NCBI GenBank assembly: GCA_027563935.2
Contig: CM050447.1
Span: 83,747,461-83,811,460, forward strand
From: Costus lasius
Taxonomy: Eukaryota; Streptophyta; Magnoliopsida; Zingiberales; Costaceae
DNA length: 64,000 bases
Direction: 5' to 3'
This document shows positions 23,551 through 36,379 of the stretch, piece after piece (position 1 is the stretch's first letter; every line of letters begins with the position of its first letter). Under the pieces are notes generated by a model that was not told the origin of the DNA, did not search any database, and saw nothing but the letters and a program-made list of their open reading frames with translations. The translations under genes were made by a program, and so were the position numbers.

Positions 23551-26063
23551 TGTCACATCCCGTTATCTTAACCCAAACAAGCAACACAAGTCATAGAGGA
23601 ACAGGATGTTATCACACAGGATCGATACACACGCTAAGTAAAACCAAGTTCAGGAAAGCCCGATCTGAAAATTTTCGAGAATCCACACATTGAATCTCCA
23701 CGAAACACAATTTCACAAATGTACCTGCCACCACGCAATCCTTGCACTAGACATATGCAAGGCAACAGTATATCAAAGCCACATAAAATCCGTAAAATCC
23801 ATAAATCACATAAGGGTACCTGCCACCAGGCAATACTTGCACTAGACATATGCAAGTTCACATTTATATCAAATCTGATCGCAAATACAATTCGACTTGA
23901 AATTCGAAGCAAAACCACAATATCGATTCTATAATTTCATAGAACTAACGTCAATGATACCAAACACCGAAACCAGGCCCAAGCCCTCGGTGACACAAAA
24001 ATCAAAATCTCAAAAGTGCCATAACCGGCGACACGAGTTCACAAAGTTTGGCCATAACCGGCCCCAGTTAACTAAGCACAAAAATCTTGTACATCAACCC
24101 GGCATGGTTGTAGGTAAAATCACAATATCCATATCAAACACTAACTCAGGCAGTGGGCTCCTGCTCTACACCTGTAAACAGTGAGGGGTGAGCTACACAG
24201 CCCAGTGAGTGGATAGTCTCAATCGACCATCCATAACATACAATTAAAGATACATGCAGATTATTTTAAAAACCTTTAACAGAACATCATGCCAGCATAT
24301 AACAAAAGCAAAGAAAGGAAATCATATAAACAATCAGATGAACACTACTAAGGCATCACGCAATTGTCACCACAGAGTAACCAAGGATCTAGAGCCATAC
24401 TCTAAACCAACTAAACACACCAACCACTTAGTTGTCCAGCATAAATCAAGAGTGACCCCTAGGGTCCAACCCGGCTCTGGCCTAAGCACTGGGAGAAGCC
24501 TGCAAATCGCATGCAACACAAACATGGATGGTGTGTAGACTCAAGAGGTGATCCCCATCCGGTCAAGATGTGATACCTTGATCTACACCACCCCATAACA
24601 CAAGAATCTAAAAGTCTAAGAGTGATGAAATCAATGGGTGGCCCCTGTCCGACCAAGACATGGCACTTTGCATCAATCACTCGTTCTCCCAAAGGGTTCT
24701 TTACCTGAACAACCACTAGACACACCTTATATCTTATTTCACAAAAGTGGACTCCTAAGTGTCGACCAGACTCTAGGATAGTCACCTTCATCACAATATC
24801 ACAACAGGCAGGGCTGAAACATCAACCCCTCACATATCACAAACACAGGGCTGAAATATCCAACCCCTAATCTATCACATATAGACTATCCCCTTGAGTA
24901 CACAGTTACACTTAGCCTTAGTCCTATCCGTCCCATAACGGGTACACAGACCACAACACATAACATTCGAAACCACATAACCACATAATGTAGTGTAGAG
25001 TCCTTAGGTTTCATGCTGATCAACCACATAATGTAGTGTAGAGTCCTTAGGTTTCATGCTGTTCAGTTCAGTATAACCTTGCTAAGTTATCACCCAAGTT
25101 TCTCAATCAAGAATACATGGCCATACATATATATAACATAAAATCAACATGGGATTAAAATTTGTATTCTTACAATCTACTTCACATAATATCACATATA
25201 GCCCAGGGTTTCTACAATTACTAGCATATTATCTACTTAAAAATCTAAACCTTAGTAATAAGAATTTCATGCTCAAGAATCACTGATTTAAAGCTACCTA
25301 AATTCCATATAAGAAATATCTTAAATTTCATGTTGCAAGATTTCGGTTTTCATGATAGATACACCTTGAGTTTCGGTTCTTAGCATGGTGAAATTTCCAA
25401 GCAATCAAACTTATCATCTAGCACAACCAAATGGATATAATTCGAATAAGACACCCCACTCACCTCTTATCTTGAACCGTGAACACCAAGGTGAAATTCT
25501 CTCCACAAAACTCGTCTAAGGGTCTTAAAGTTCCACCAATGTTCTTAGGTAGACGCCACCAAAGGAAGAGAAAACGCCACCAAGCACCAAGGAACGCCGG
25601 CCAAGGGAAAAAGGAAGAAGAAGAATTTCGTCCAAGCCTCCAAGGAATCGCCCAAGCCTTCAAACCGCCGCCCCTAAGGTTTTTTTTTTCTTTTCGCCCC
25701 AAGTACCAAAATAGGGTTTATGAATTAATCCACTAATTCAAATTTTAAACCCAATATCCATCTAAATTAAATGTAAACCCAATAACCCATAGTTAATTAT
25801 TCACTTAAATGAAAATCCAATAAGGATTAAATTAACATCCAATAAGCTCTAATTAATTAATTACTAGAGTCAAAATCCGGTAAGGCTTAAATTAATATCC
25901 ACTAACCCATTTCCACTAATTTATAAATAACCCCTAAAGGTTTTAGGGATAAAATTCTCCCCCATCCTAGGGTTGACAAAATCAAAACATAGGACAAATA
26001 TCACAGCCAAAGATTTAAATCAAGAATAGTACTTACAAGGACTTAAGATCCTTGGATCTTACA
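23551..26063 (-). repeat. G 3' LTR
   Basis: 2513 bp. The sense strand starts TGTAAGATCC right after a purine tract and ends GGGATGTGACA. The part 23551-24516 aligns without gaps to 30794-31759. Two similar blocks near 23721-23763 and 23813-23855 each contain CTTGCACTAGACATATGCAA, with 6-bp inverted arms CTTGCA/TGCAAG. Confidence 0.9.
24979..25064. repeat. 43-bp tandem duplication in G LTR
   Basis: Two adjacent 43-bp units start at 24979 and 25022, both beginning AACCACATAATGTAGTG. They differ at one base near the end (GATC versus GTTC). The matching part of the 5' LTR is deleted, so it cannot be told whether the duplication predates insertion. Confidence 0.9.
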
Positions 26064-26079
26064 TTCCTCCCTCCTTATA
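26064..26079 (-). other. G polypurine tract
   Basis: The minus strand reads TATAAGGAGGGAGGAA directly before the LTR start TGTAAG, a classic chromovirus arrangement. Confidence 0.85.
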
Positions 26080-26092
26080 AAGCTTTAGTCCT

Positions 26093-29000
26093 CTAAAGCT
26101 CAACATTCATATCATCAAAAAGATAAGCATAAAACGTCCTCATATCAGCTTCAGTCTCCCAGGTCGCCTCCTCAACCGACTGATTTCCCCAGATAACCTT
26201 TACCAAAGGTATAGACTTGTTCCTCAGAACTTTATCCTTTCTATCCACAATCCGGAGAGGTCTTTCCTCAAAGGTCAAATCACTCTAAATCTGAAGAGGT
26301 TCCAACTCCAATACATGAGATGGATCAGGATGATATTTCCTCAAAGCAGAAACATGGAATACATTATGCAAATGTTCCAAAGCAGGAGGTAAAGCTAACC
26401 TGTAAGCCACTGGACCAACTCTCTCAATAATGTCAAAAGGTCCCACAAACCTCGGGCTCAGCTTTCCTTTCTTGCCAAACCGCATAACACCCTTAGTCGG
26501 TGACACCTTTAAGAAAACATGATCCCCTACCATAAACTCTAGGGGACGACGACGGTCATCAGCATAACTCTTCTGTCTGTCCCGAGAAATCTTCAGTTTA
26601 TCCTGAATCTCTTTGACCTTATCAGTAGTCTCCTGTACTGCATCAGATCTCAAAATCAATCTATCACCGGTTTCCTCCCAACACAAGGGAGTCCTACACC
26701 TTCTCCCATACAAAGCCTCATAAGGAGCCATCTGAATACTGGAGTGGAAGCTATTATTATAGGTGAACTCTATCAAAGGTAGATCCCGGTCCCACTCAGA
26801 ACTCCAATCAACCACATAAGCTCTCAACAGGTCTTCTAGAGTCTGGATAGTACGCTCTGTCTGGCCATCAGACTGAGGATGGTATGCTGTACTAAAATTC
26901 AACTTAGTACCCAAACTCTCCTGTAAGCTCTTCCAAAACCTAGACAGAAACCGAGAGTCCCTATCAGACACAATATCAACAGGCACTCCATGCAGTCTGA
27001 CTATCTCATCAATGTACAACCTAGCCAGTCTCTCTAAAGGATAAGTCATCTTGATCGGGAGAAAGTGGGCTGATTTAGTGAGTCTATCGACAATCACCCA
27101 AATAGCATCATGACCCAATCTGGTTCTGGGCAAACCACACACAAAGTCCATACTGATGCATTCCCACTTCCACTCAGGAATAGGAAGGGGCTGCAACAAA
27201 CCACCAGGCTTCTGGTGTTCAGCCTTTACAGTCTGACAGGTTAAACACCTAGAGACAAAATTGATTACCTCTTTCCTCATACCCGGCCACCAAAAACTCT
27301 TCTTGAGGTCCTGATACATCTTAGTCACACCAGGGTGTAGAGAATATTTGGAGTTATGGCTATCCTCCAATATTTCTTTCCTCAAGCTCGGTTCCTCAGG
27401 GACACACACCCTTCCACGGAACCGAAGAACACCATCATCAGACAAGCTAAAATCCTGAACTGTACCCGCAACCAAACTATCCCTGATCTGAGCTAATCTC
27501 GGATCCACAGACTGCTGATCTCTGATCTTCTGCAACAAAACAGACTGTATTCTGAGGAAAGCCACATAACCCGACTGAACTCTAGGAGAAACACTAATCC
27601 TGAGATCTCGGAACTCCTGCAGTAACTGCCACTCACTGACCCGTAGTGCCGCTACTGAAGTAACTGGATGTCTGCTCAGTGCATCAGCCACTACATTGGC
27701 CTTTCCAGCCTGATACTGAATAGCGAAGTCATAGTCTTTGATCAACTCCATCCATCTTCTCTGTCTCATGTTCAACTCCTTCTGAGTGAAGATGTACTTG
27801 AGACTCTGGTGGTCAGTGAACAGATCAAACTCCTGACCCAACAAATAGTGGCGCCATATCTTCAGAGCAAAGACTACGGCCGCCAACTCTAAGTCATGAG
27901 TAGGGTAGTTCAACTCATACTCCTTCAGTTGTCTCGAAGCATAGGCTATCACATTACCCTTCTGCATAAAGACACAACCCAACCCCTTGCCTGAAGCATC
28001 CGTATAGACGGTAAACCTTTCCCCATCACTAGGAACAATGAGGATCGGTGTACTAGTCAACCTTCTCTTCAGCTCCTGAAAGCTCTCCTCACACTTGTCA
28101 TCCCAATTAAACTTGGCCTCCTTTCTGGTCAATTTAGTTAAAGGACCCGCCAGCTTGGAGAATCCCTCAACAAACCTCCGGTAGTAACCTGCTAGACCCA
28201 GGAAACTTCTGATCTCAGTAGCACTAGTCGGTCTTCCCCAATTAAGGATGGCTTGCACCTTAACTGGATCCACAGACACCCCCTGACCAGAAATCACATG
28301 CCCAAGGAAGCTGATCTTTTCTAGCCAAAACTCACACTTACTGGCCTTGGCATATAATCGGTTTTTCCTCAGGATCTCCAGCACTCTGCGCAAGTCACTG
28401 ACATGATCCGAAGTTGTCCGAGAGTGCACCAAGATATCATCTATGAAGACTACCACACAAGAATCAAGTAATTCATGAAATACCCTGTTCATCAAATCCA
28501 TGAAGACAGCATGTGCATTCGTCAGTCCAAAAGGCATAACTAGAAATTCAAAATGCCCATACCTGGTCCTGAAAGCAGTCTTAAATATATCCTCATCCTT
28601 GACCCTAAGCTGGTAATACCCTGATCTCAGATCTATCTTAGAGAACACCGTAGCCCCCTGTAATTGATCAAATAGATCATCAATTCTGGGGAGAGGATAC
28701 CTATTCTTGATAGTCACTTGGTTCAGTTGCCTGTAGTCTATACACATCCTCAGGGTTCCATCCTTCTTCTTTATGAACAGCACTGGTGCTCCCCAGGGAG
28801 AAGCACTAGGCCGGATGTAACCTTTCTCCAGCAATTCCTCCAGTTGCTTCTTAAGCTCGGCCAACTCTGAGGTAGCCATGCGGTAAGGAGCTCTGGAGAT
28901 AGGTGCAGTACCTGGCACCAACTCAATGCCAAACTCTACCTCTCGCATTGGTGGGAAGCCTGAAAATTCCTCAGAGAACACATCAGGAAACTCTTGCACC

Positions 29001-30667
29001 ACCGCCATCTGAGTCAAATCAGGAGTAGAATCATCCTGCACCTTAACATGTGCAATATAACCCTTACACCCACTAGCAAGTAACTTTCTGGCCTGCAGGA
29101 AAGATATCACATGTGGTCCTTGGTCTGACACCAGACCTCTCACAAAAAGCCAACTCCCATCTAGTAGATTCAAGGTGATTACTTTCTCAAAGCAATCCAC
29201 AGTGGCATGATGCGAGGATAACCAATCCATACCTAGGATGACATCATAGTCTTGCATGTCTAAAAGGATTAGATCTACAAGAAACTCATAACCCTCTACA
29301 TGCACTACACAATCAGCACAAACAGTGTCTGTAGATGATGATTTTCCTAAGGGAGTACTTACAGACACAACATAATCCAGCACCTTAGGTAATACAGGTA
29401 AACATGCAGCAAATCTAACAGATACAAAAGATAAATTTGCACCAGGGTCAAATAAGATGCGAGCTAACTGATCGAATACAAATAAAGTACCTTCCACGAC
29501 AGATCGGGAAGCCCGTGTATCCTTCTCAGCCACGGCATAAACTCGGGTCTGGACTGTAGGCTTATCCGTGCCTCTCTGCTGCATCTCAGGCTCCTTGCAG
29601 TCCTTGATCATGTGTCCAGGTTTCTTACACCTGAAGCATACACCATTCTTCTTAAAACAGTCTCTCATCAGATGTCCCTTGAGCCCACAATAATGACAAT
29701 TCCGATCCTCAGTGTTACCGTTCTTTGCATCCCTGGACTACTGCGGTGCCTTGTGAGAGTAAGGCTTATACCTGTCCTTCTTGTAGTCCTTATGCTTAGG
29801 GTACTTCTTACCCTTGCCGCCATCACCATACTGAGGAGCTGCCGCCTCAGCTGCAGGAATCACAGTCATGGTAGTACTAGAACTCCTCTCAGATATGTAT
29901 CTCTCGATGGTGAGTGCTCGCCCAACAGTCTCAATATAAGTCTCCAAGTGCTGAGCACCAACCTGTTCTCGAATGTCCCATCTGAGACCTCTGAGAAACT
30001 TGGTAGCCCTTCTCTTTTCAATGTTTATCAGGTGAGGGGCATACTTTCCCAACTTAGTGAACTGCAACTCATACTGGTCCACAGTCATATCACCCTGCTC
30101 CAGGTGAATAAATTCCACCTCCCGGGCCTCCACTAAGCTATCGGGGAAGTACTTCTCGTTAAATCGAGACAAGAAGTAGGGCCAATTTACTGTTTCATGT
30201 CTTTCCGCAGCTAGCCTCACCACGCCCTTCCACCACTCATCTGCGTCACCACGCATCATATAGGTGGTCAGACACAGCTTGTCCTCATCGGAGCAACGCA
30301 TGACTTGAAAAATCTTTTCCAAGCACAACTGCCAGTTCTCTGCAGTACTTGATTCTGGGCCCCCATAAAAAGAGCTAGGACCCAGTTTCTGGAATTCACT
30401 CACAAGCGAGGCATAGCCCCTGTGAGCGTCTTCCTGAGAGTCATTCCCCACCACCCGAGTAGTAGTCTGGGATCTCTCCTAAGTCAATTGCTGCAAGAGC
30501 TGCTGTTGCGCTTCTTGATGCTGAGTCTGTTGCTGCTGCAGCATCTGAGCTTGCCTCTCTATCATGGCACCCTGTTGCCGTACCATGCCTGTCAGAGCCT
30601 CAATGGCTCTCGTGAGATCTGAGGTCTGCTCACCCTCGCCTCTAGCATTTCCTCTGGATCGCACCAT
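26093..30667 (-). pseudogene. G gypsy gag-pol with chromodomain, three in-frame TAG stops
   Basis: One frame runs from ATG 30667 to TAA/TAG at 26093 without frameshift but with TAG at 30479-30481, 29738-29740 and 26285-26287. In order: glutamine-rich N-terminus; Gag domain (about 30250-30010); two CCHC knuckles [14 protein letters not shown] and [14 protein letters not shown] (about 29700-29600); protease with DPGA core (about 29445); reverse transcriptase with FIDDIL (about 28440); RNase H with TDAS and TDHQS; integrase with HHCC and D-D-E motifs (TERT near 26850); chromodomain at about 26138-26209 (KVIWGN..ATWE). The chromodomain and pol order identify a chromovirus, most like Del/Tekay. 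The last stop cuts the chromodomain off the polyprotein. In reverse transcriptase the phrase NAHAVF stands where NAPAAF is usual. Confidence 0.95.
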
Positions 30668-30778
30668 CTTAAATTCCTACACACACACACCATAGTAAGG
30701 AAAGCAAACATAAACCTATCAGGTGTCTAGCAATACACAAACATGTTTTCCCCCGAACTAAGTTTTAGCTAGCCAACT

Positions 30779-30790
30779 CCTCTGATACCA
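30779..30790 (-). other. G primer binding site (iMet tRNA)
   Basis: The minus strand reads TGGTATCAGAGG, three bases after the 5' LTR end TGACA at 30794. Confidence 0.93.
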
Positions 30791-30793
30791 TTC

Positions 30794-31759
30794 TGTCACA
30801 TCCCGTTATCTTAACCCAAACAAGCAACACAAGTCATAGAGGAACAGGATGTTATCACACAGGATCGATACACACGCTAAGTAAAACCAAGTTCAGGAAA
30901 GCCCGATCTGAAAATTTTCGAGAATCCACACATTGAATCTCCACGAAACACAATTTCACAAATGTACCTGCCACCACGCAATCCTTGCACTAGACATATG
31001 CAAGGCAACAGTATATCAAAGCCACATAAAATCTGTAAAATCCATAAATCACATAAGGGTACCTGCCACCAGGCAATACTTGCACTAGACATATGCAAGT
31101 TCACATTTATATCAAATCTGATCGCAAATACAATTCGACTCGAAATTCAAAGCAAAACCACAATATCGATTCTATAATTTCATAGAACTAACGTCAATGA
31201 TACCAAACACCGAAACCAGGCCCAAGCCCTCGGTGACACAAAAATCAAAATCTCAAAAGTGCCATAACCGGCGACACGAGTTCACAAAGTTTGGCCATAA
31301 CCGGCCCCAGTTAACTAAGCACAAAAATCTTGTACATCAACCCGGCATGGTTGTAGGGAAAATCACAATATCCATATCAAACACTAACTCAGGCAGTGGG
31401 CTCCTGCTCTACACCTGTAAACAGTGAGGGGTGAGCTACACAGCCCAGTGAGTGGATAGTCTCAATCGACCATCCATAACATACAATTAAAGATACATGC
31501 AGATTATTTTAAAAACCTTTAACAGAACATCATGCCAGCATATAACAAAAGCAAAGAAAGGAAATCATATAAACAATCAGATGAACACTGCTAAGGCATC
31601 ACGCAATTGTCACCACAGAGTAACCAAGGATCTAGAGCCATACTCTAAACCAACTAAACACACCAACCACTTAGTTGTCCAGCATAAATCAAGAGTGACC
31701 CCTAGGGTCCAACCCGGCTCTGGCCTAAGCACTGGGAGAAGCCTGCAAATCGCATGCAA
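30794..31759 (-). repeat. G 5' LTR, truncated remnant
   Basis: 966 bp holding only the U5-side part of the LTR, gap-free with 23551-24516 and about 99.5% identical by eye. It ends abruptly against copia pol sequence of A. Confidence 0.93.
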
Positions 31760-34495
31760 ATCTGATGGATTAGTGAAACCTTCAGGTTGTGTCATATACA
31801 CATCCTCCTCTAAGTTTCCATTAAGGAAAGCGGTCTTCACATCCCTTTGCCAGATCTCATAATCATAATATGCTGCTATCGCAAGAATAATCCGAATAGA
31901 CTTGAACATGGCTACAGGAGAGAAAGTTTCATCATAATCTATCCCGTAGATTTGTTTGAAACCTTTCGCAACTAGCCTGCCTTTATAGGTAACCATGTTA
32001 CCATCCATGTCTATCTTCTTTTTGAAGATCCACTTACAGCCTATAGGGATTACTCCCGGAGGCGGATCAACCAAATCCTAGACTTGGTTTTCTGACATGG
32101 AGTCCATCTCGGCTCGCATAGCTTCAAGCCATCTTGCTGATTCCAGTCCACTGACCGCATCCGCATAAGTGAGGGGTTCATCATCAATGATGTAGACTCC
32201 GTCATAGCGTTCAGGCTGTCGACGGATCCTTCCCGATCTTCGCGGTTCCCGTGATATCTGAGCCTCAGGTTGTTCAGTAACCTGATCTACTGGCTCAGGC
32301 TCATCCAACTGTGCTTGACTACTTTGTCCTTCTTCTGGATTCTCATCCAGCTTTATTTCTCTCCCTCTGGCCTCTTGCAGAAGAAATTCTTTCTCAAGAA
32401 AAATAGCCGTTCGAGCAACAAATACTTTGTTCTCTTTGGGATCGTAGAAATAATAACCCTTAGTTTCTTTAGGGTAACCGACAAAGATACATTTATCAGA
32501 TCTGCTCTCCAGTTTCCCAGAGGCGAGCTTTTTGACATAAGCCTCGCAACCCCAGATCTTAATAAATGTCAAACTCGGCTGTTTCCCATACCATAACTCA
32601 TACGGAGTCTTTGAAACGGCCTTGGATGGCACTCGGTTTAGTACCTTTGCAGCTATTTCCAGTGCAAATCCCCAAAAGGAGAAGGGTAGAGTAGCCTGAC
32701 TCATCATAGAACGAACCATATCCAGTAAGGTTCTATTTCTCCTCTCGGACACACCATTCCATTGCGGTGTTCCTGGCGGAGTGAGCTGTGAGATAATCCC
32801 ACACTCCTTCAGATAGTCAGTAAACTCATGACTCAAGTATTCTCCACCTCGATCTGAACGAAGTGCCTTGATATTTCGGCCTAGCTGATTTTGTACTTCA
32901 TTCTTGAACTCTTTGAACTTGTCAAATGATTCACTCTTATGTCTCATAAGATAGACATAGCCATATCTACTGAAATCATCAGTAAAGGTAATGAAGTATG
33001 AATAGCCACCTCTGGCATGTTTACTAAATGGCACACACACATCACTGTGAATGAGATCAAGTAAACCTGAAACCCTTTGACCTTTATTAGAAAAAGGAGA
33101 CTTCGTCATTTTACCCATTAAACAAGCTTTGCATGTATCAAGCTCCTCATAGGAGAATGATCCCAGCAGTCCATGGTCATGCAACCGCTTAATGCGCTTC
33201 TTGTTAATATGGCCTAAACGACTATGCCATAACAAGGTGCTGTCATCAGCATACTTGGCTTTCTTAATATCAATCTGCTGTATAGAACATTCCATGTCCA
33301 ACATGAATAACCCATTGTTAATTGACCCGGTAGCATAAACAATATTATCAAAAGAAATATAACACTTTGAAATTTTGCATTCAAAGGAAAACCCTTTCCT
33401 GACAAGAGCAGGAATAGAGATAATATTCTTAGTTATGCTCGGTACAAAATAACAATTGTCCAGTTCTAATACAAAACCAGATGGTAAAGAGATGTGATAT
33501 TCTCCTACAGCAACAGCAGCAACCCGTGCCCCGTTTCCTACTCGTAGGTCCACCTCATGCTGTCCCACCTGTCTTCTTCTCTTGAGTTCCTGTACATTTG
33601 AACAAATGTGAACTCCACATGCAGTGTCCAACACCCATGAAATAGAAGAAGAAGATACCATGACTTCAGTCACGAAAATACCTGAGCCAGAAGCGAAAGG
33701 CTTGCTTCCCTTCTTGTCTCCTTGGAGCGCTTTACAATCCTTTTTCCAGTGACCCAGCTGGCCACAATGGAAACATCTGTATTCCTTTGACCGCTTAATG
33801 TTTTGCTTTAGAGCCTTGTTGTAGCTCTTGATAGGGGCTTTGCCCTTCTTCCCCTTCTTCTTGTTCCTAGAAGGAACCATTAGGACAGAGGATGAAGGCT
33901 TTCCCTTCTCAAGAGTCTGCTCTGTAGTAAGGAGCATGTTCAGTAACTCCGCCGGCGTACAGTCGATCTTGTTCATATTAAAATTAATGATGAACGGATC
34001 GAAAGAGGCCGGGAGAGACTGCAGGATGACGTCTACAACAAGCTCCTGATTGATGGTGTGTCCCAGTTTCTCTAGAGCTTCTTTGTACCCAATCATCTTG
34101 AGCACGTGAGCTCCCACTGGACTCCCTTCAGTCAGTTTGCTCTGAAAGAAAAGTTTCGTCAAGTTATAGCGTTCAGTCCTTGCCTGTGCAGCATACAGCA
34201 TCTTGAGGTTTGCTATAATTCCTATTGCAGATAAATCCTCATGCTGACGCTGCAGCTGTGGCGTCATAGACGCTAGCATAAGGCAAGCGACATCAATGCT
34301 ATCATTGACATGCTTCTCATAAGCTTCCCGAACCGCCCTTGCGGCGTTCGCAGCGGGTTGAGGCGGTATAGCCGTCTCGAGGACATACAGCTTCCTCTCA
34401 GCCTTAAGAACAATCTTAAGGTGTCCGTACCAGTCTGAGAAGTTTGGCCCAGCAAACTTCTCCCTTTCTAGTAGGGATCGCACATTGAAATTTGT
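31760..34495 (-). pseudogene. A copia gag-pol, 3' truncated
   Basis: Close homologue of the C polyprotein from its first codon to the middle of reverse transcriptase. Compared with C and B the start codon is ruined: the ATG position (34493-34495) reads ACA. Gag, knuckle CFHCGQLGHWKKDC, protease (WVLDTACG) and integrase D-D-E follow uninterrupted to TAG at 32078-32080, where B and C have TGG in the motif QVWDLVD. Beyond that stop the frame continues to 31760, in the phrase for GFTNPSD, and there fuses to the gypsy LTR. YVDD, RNase H and the polypurine tract are absent. Non-functional. Confidence 0.95.
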
Positions 34496-34686
34496 GGTGT
34501 TCGTTGCTGCAGGAATCTACAACAATGCAAGAACAGCAAGGTCAGTATCAATGTTAGAATCAATTCAGGACTTAAGAATGATTCTTTTCTCACTATTTTA
34601 TCTGGCTGAAAAATCCAGCAAAATAGCCTGAAAGAGTAAAACTCTTTTAGTGAGATGGGATCCAGATTTCATACTTGGTCTCCGCG
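34496..34686 (-). other. A leader, part 1
   Basis: Non-coding leader next to gag, matching 41981-42172 of B and 49725-49918 of C. It ends at CCGCG (34682-34686), the TSD of B, and resumes at 56350. Confidence 0.9.
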
Positions 34687-36359
34687 TGAAAGTCCCCTTC
34701 AAGGGGGAGCGAAACCCTAAAGTGGCGCATGTAAATTCTTTTCGGCAGCGGAATTAGGGTTTCATAAGGATCTTTTGCATGCCATATGATCAACATCAAC
34801 AGCTTATATAGATGAAAAGGATTCATACCATAGCTATTAGTTCGAATGGCATCTTGGAAGAAGAGATCGAAAGGGGTCTCCTCCACAAGATGCGCACACA
34901 AGATGAGAAGTAGCTTTCTTCTTGTCGCTCCTTGTGCTAGCAAGGATCTCCAAGTGCCCCTTGTCGCGTGAAGGAGATTTAGAGAGAGGACCTTGCTGGC
35001 CGAATTTTCCTCTTGGCGTGAAGAGCACCCAAGACGAGAGAGGAAGAGGCTAGAGAGGCGTTCGAACGTGGGAGCGTTTTCCTCTAGCAAAACGCCTTCC
35101 CAAAATAGCAAGTTTTAAGTTCACTTAAAACCTCCTCTTAAACCATCGAAAACTCCTCTTGCCTTTGAACCATACGTTCACATAAGTGAACCGGTTCAAA
35201 TCAATTCGGTTTAGATGCATTTGGTTCAAAGACCAAATCAAACCAGCCCCAGCCTTGGCCTAGATCTCATTGAACCAATGGTTCAAGATCTAACCGTTGA
35301 TCTCTTGATGCTTTTGATCTCACCGATCTAGCATCACTACTCTCGATCGAAGCTTACCGATCTCAGGCCCTAATCAATCAAACATGATCAGACCAGATCT
35401 CACTTACAATCAGAGTTTAAACTCCTTTAAACTGAACCAAAACAATTCAGTCCACACGATCTGACTTAAGTAAGCCATATCATCAAATTGTGCGACCCTA
35501 AGGGTTTCCTTTAAATGTCGGTAACGATAACTTACGTTATCACGATCAGTGAGGGGTATCTAGCAACACATCACTGTCTCCCGATATAAAGGAAAGAGTC
35601 TTCCAAGACTACACCCAAACCACAGCACAAGTGTGAATCCACTTCACTAGGCATACATGTTTCCTTTGCCACTGGATGTTCTTATTGGACAAGCGTGTCA
35701 AGCCTGTAACTCCAATATGATGAGCATGATTAGATCAGATGAACATAGTCACCTGGGTATGGCCATACACTTTCTCAATCACCTCATCCAGGGGGGCCCC
35801 TTTAGAACATCACACTCCAAACAAGGAGACGGCAATCCTATATCTATCACTAGTGTCCAAACCTGACTCATGATCATTATCCAAGATAGTCTATAACCAT
35901 TATGTTTCAAATGATATTGAACTACCTCAAAACAATGACAATCATCATTTAGAAACACAAGTGATCTCAAGTCAGAGGACATGTGCCACTTGTTGCAAAC
36001 AAGGATTATTCACATTGTGACAAGCAATTGAATATCCTAGGAGGGTCTGTCCAGTACATCCAATGTACCCATGAGTCTACATCTTATTCCATGCTCGAAG
36101 CATCCTATAAGATTAGAACACATATTAGTCTCAATCATATCAAGGCTGTCTCATGTTCACCAAGATATCTCGACTAAGGACATTACAGCATGTCAGCCAA
36201 GCTGAACAGCATTGAGACATTATTCAGAAGCACACTTATTGCAGCAGACAATGTAACAAACTGAATAACAACCATTGCCTTTATAAACATAAGAGTTTAT
36301 ACATGATACTGAAAGAATCCCAAGGCCTCAAACATTAGCCTTAAGGGCATACCCCAACA
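34687..36359 (-). repeat. B 3' LTR
   Basis: Plus reading TGAAAGTCCCC to CATACCCCAACA, 1673 bp. It contains the palindrome CCCCTTCAAGGGG at 34694-34706, the GATAAC dyad at 35526-35541, the 12-bp palindrome at 35757-35768 and the GTACAT/ATGTAC dyad at 36054-36068. Confidence 0.96.
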
Positions 36360-36376
36360 ATCTCCCACTTGCACTT
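36360..36376 (-). other. B polypurine tract
   Basis: The minus strand reads AAGTGCAAGTGGGAGAT directly before TGTTGGGG of the 3' LTR. Confidence 0.88.
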
Positions 36377-36379
36377 AAT

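Larger units (their letters stand above)
23551..31759 (-). mobile_element. Element G: Ty3/gypsy chromovirus (Del/Tekay type), 5' LTR truncated
   Basis: Minus-strand gypsy inserted in the A 3' LTR. The full 3' LTR is 23551-26063, followed by polypurine tract, gag-pol with a C-terminal chromodomain, iMet primer site and 966 bp of the 5' LTR. The first 1547 bp of the 5' LTR are missing; at 31759/31760 it joins directly to A pol sequence. The second TSD copy (expected CCAAC) is therefore lost. The two LTR copies differ at about 5 of 966 positions. Confidence 0.93.

Noticed and set aside
27668..27892. Plus-strand frame inside the G reverse transcriptase region
   Set aside because: Shadow of the real gag-pol on the opposite strand.
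29430..29460. DPG in place of DTG/DSG in the G protease core
   Set aside because: First read as an inactivating change, but DPG is common in plant Del/Tekay-type proteases, so it is probably normal for the lineage.
35983..36177. Conserved open frame of about 64 codons beginning MPLV, repeated in seven places (14490, 35983, 40493, 45444, 52866, 53678, 55968)
   Set aside because: It lies in family II LTRs, antisense to their transcription, and recurs only because the LTRs are near-identical. No known domain and no coding context.
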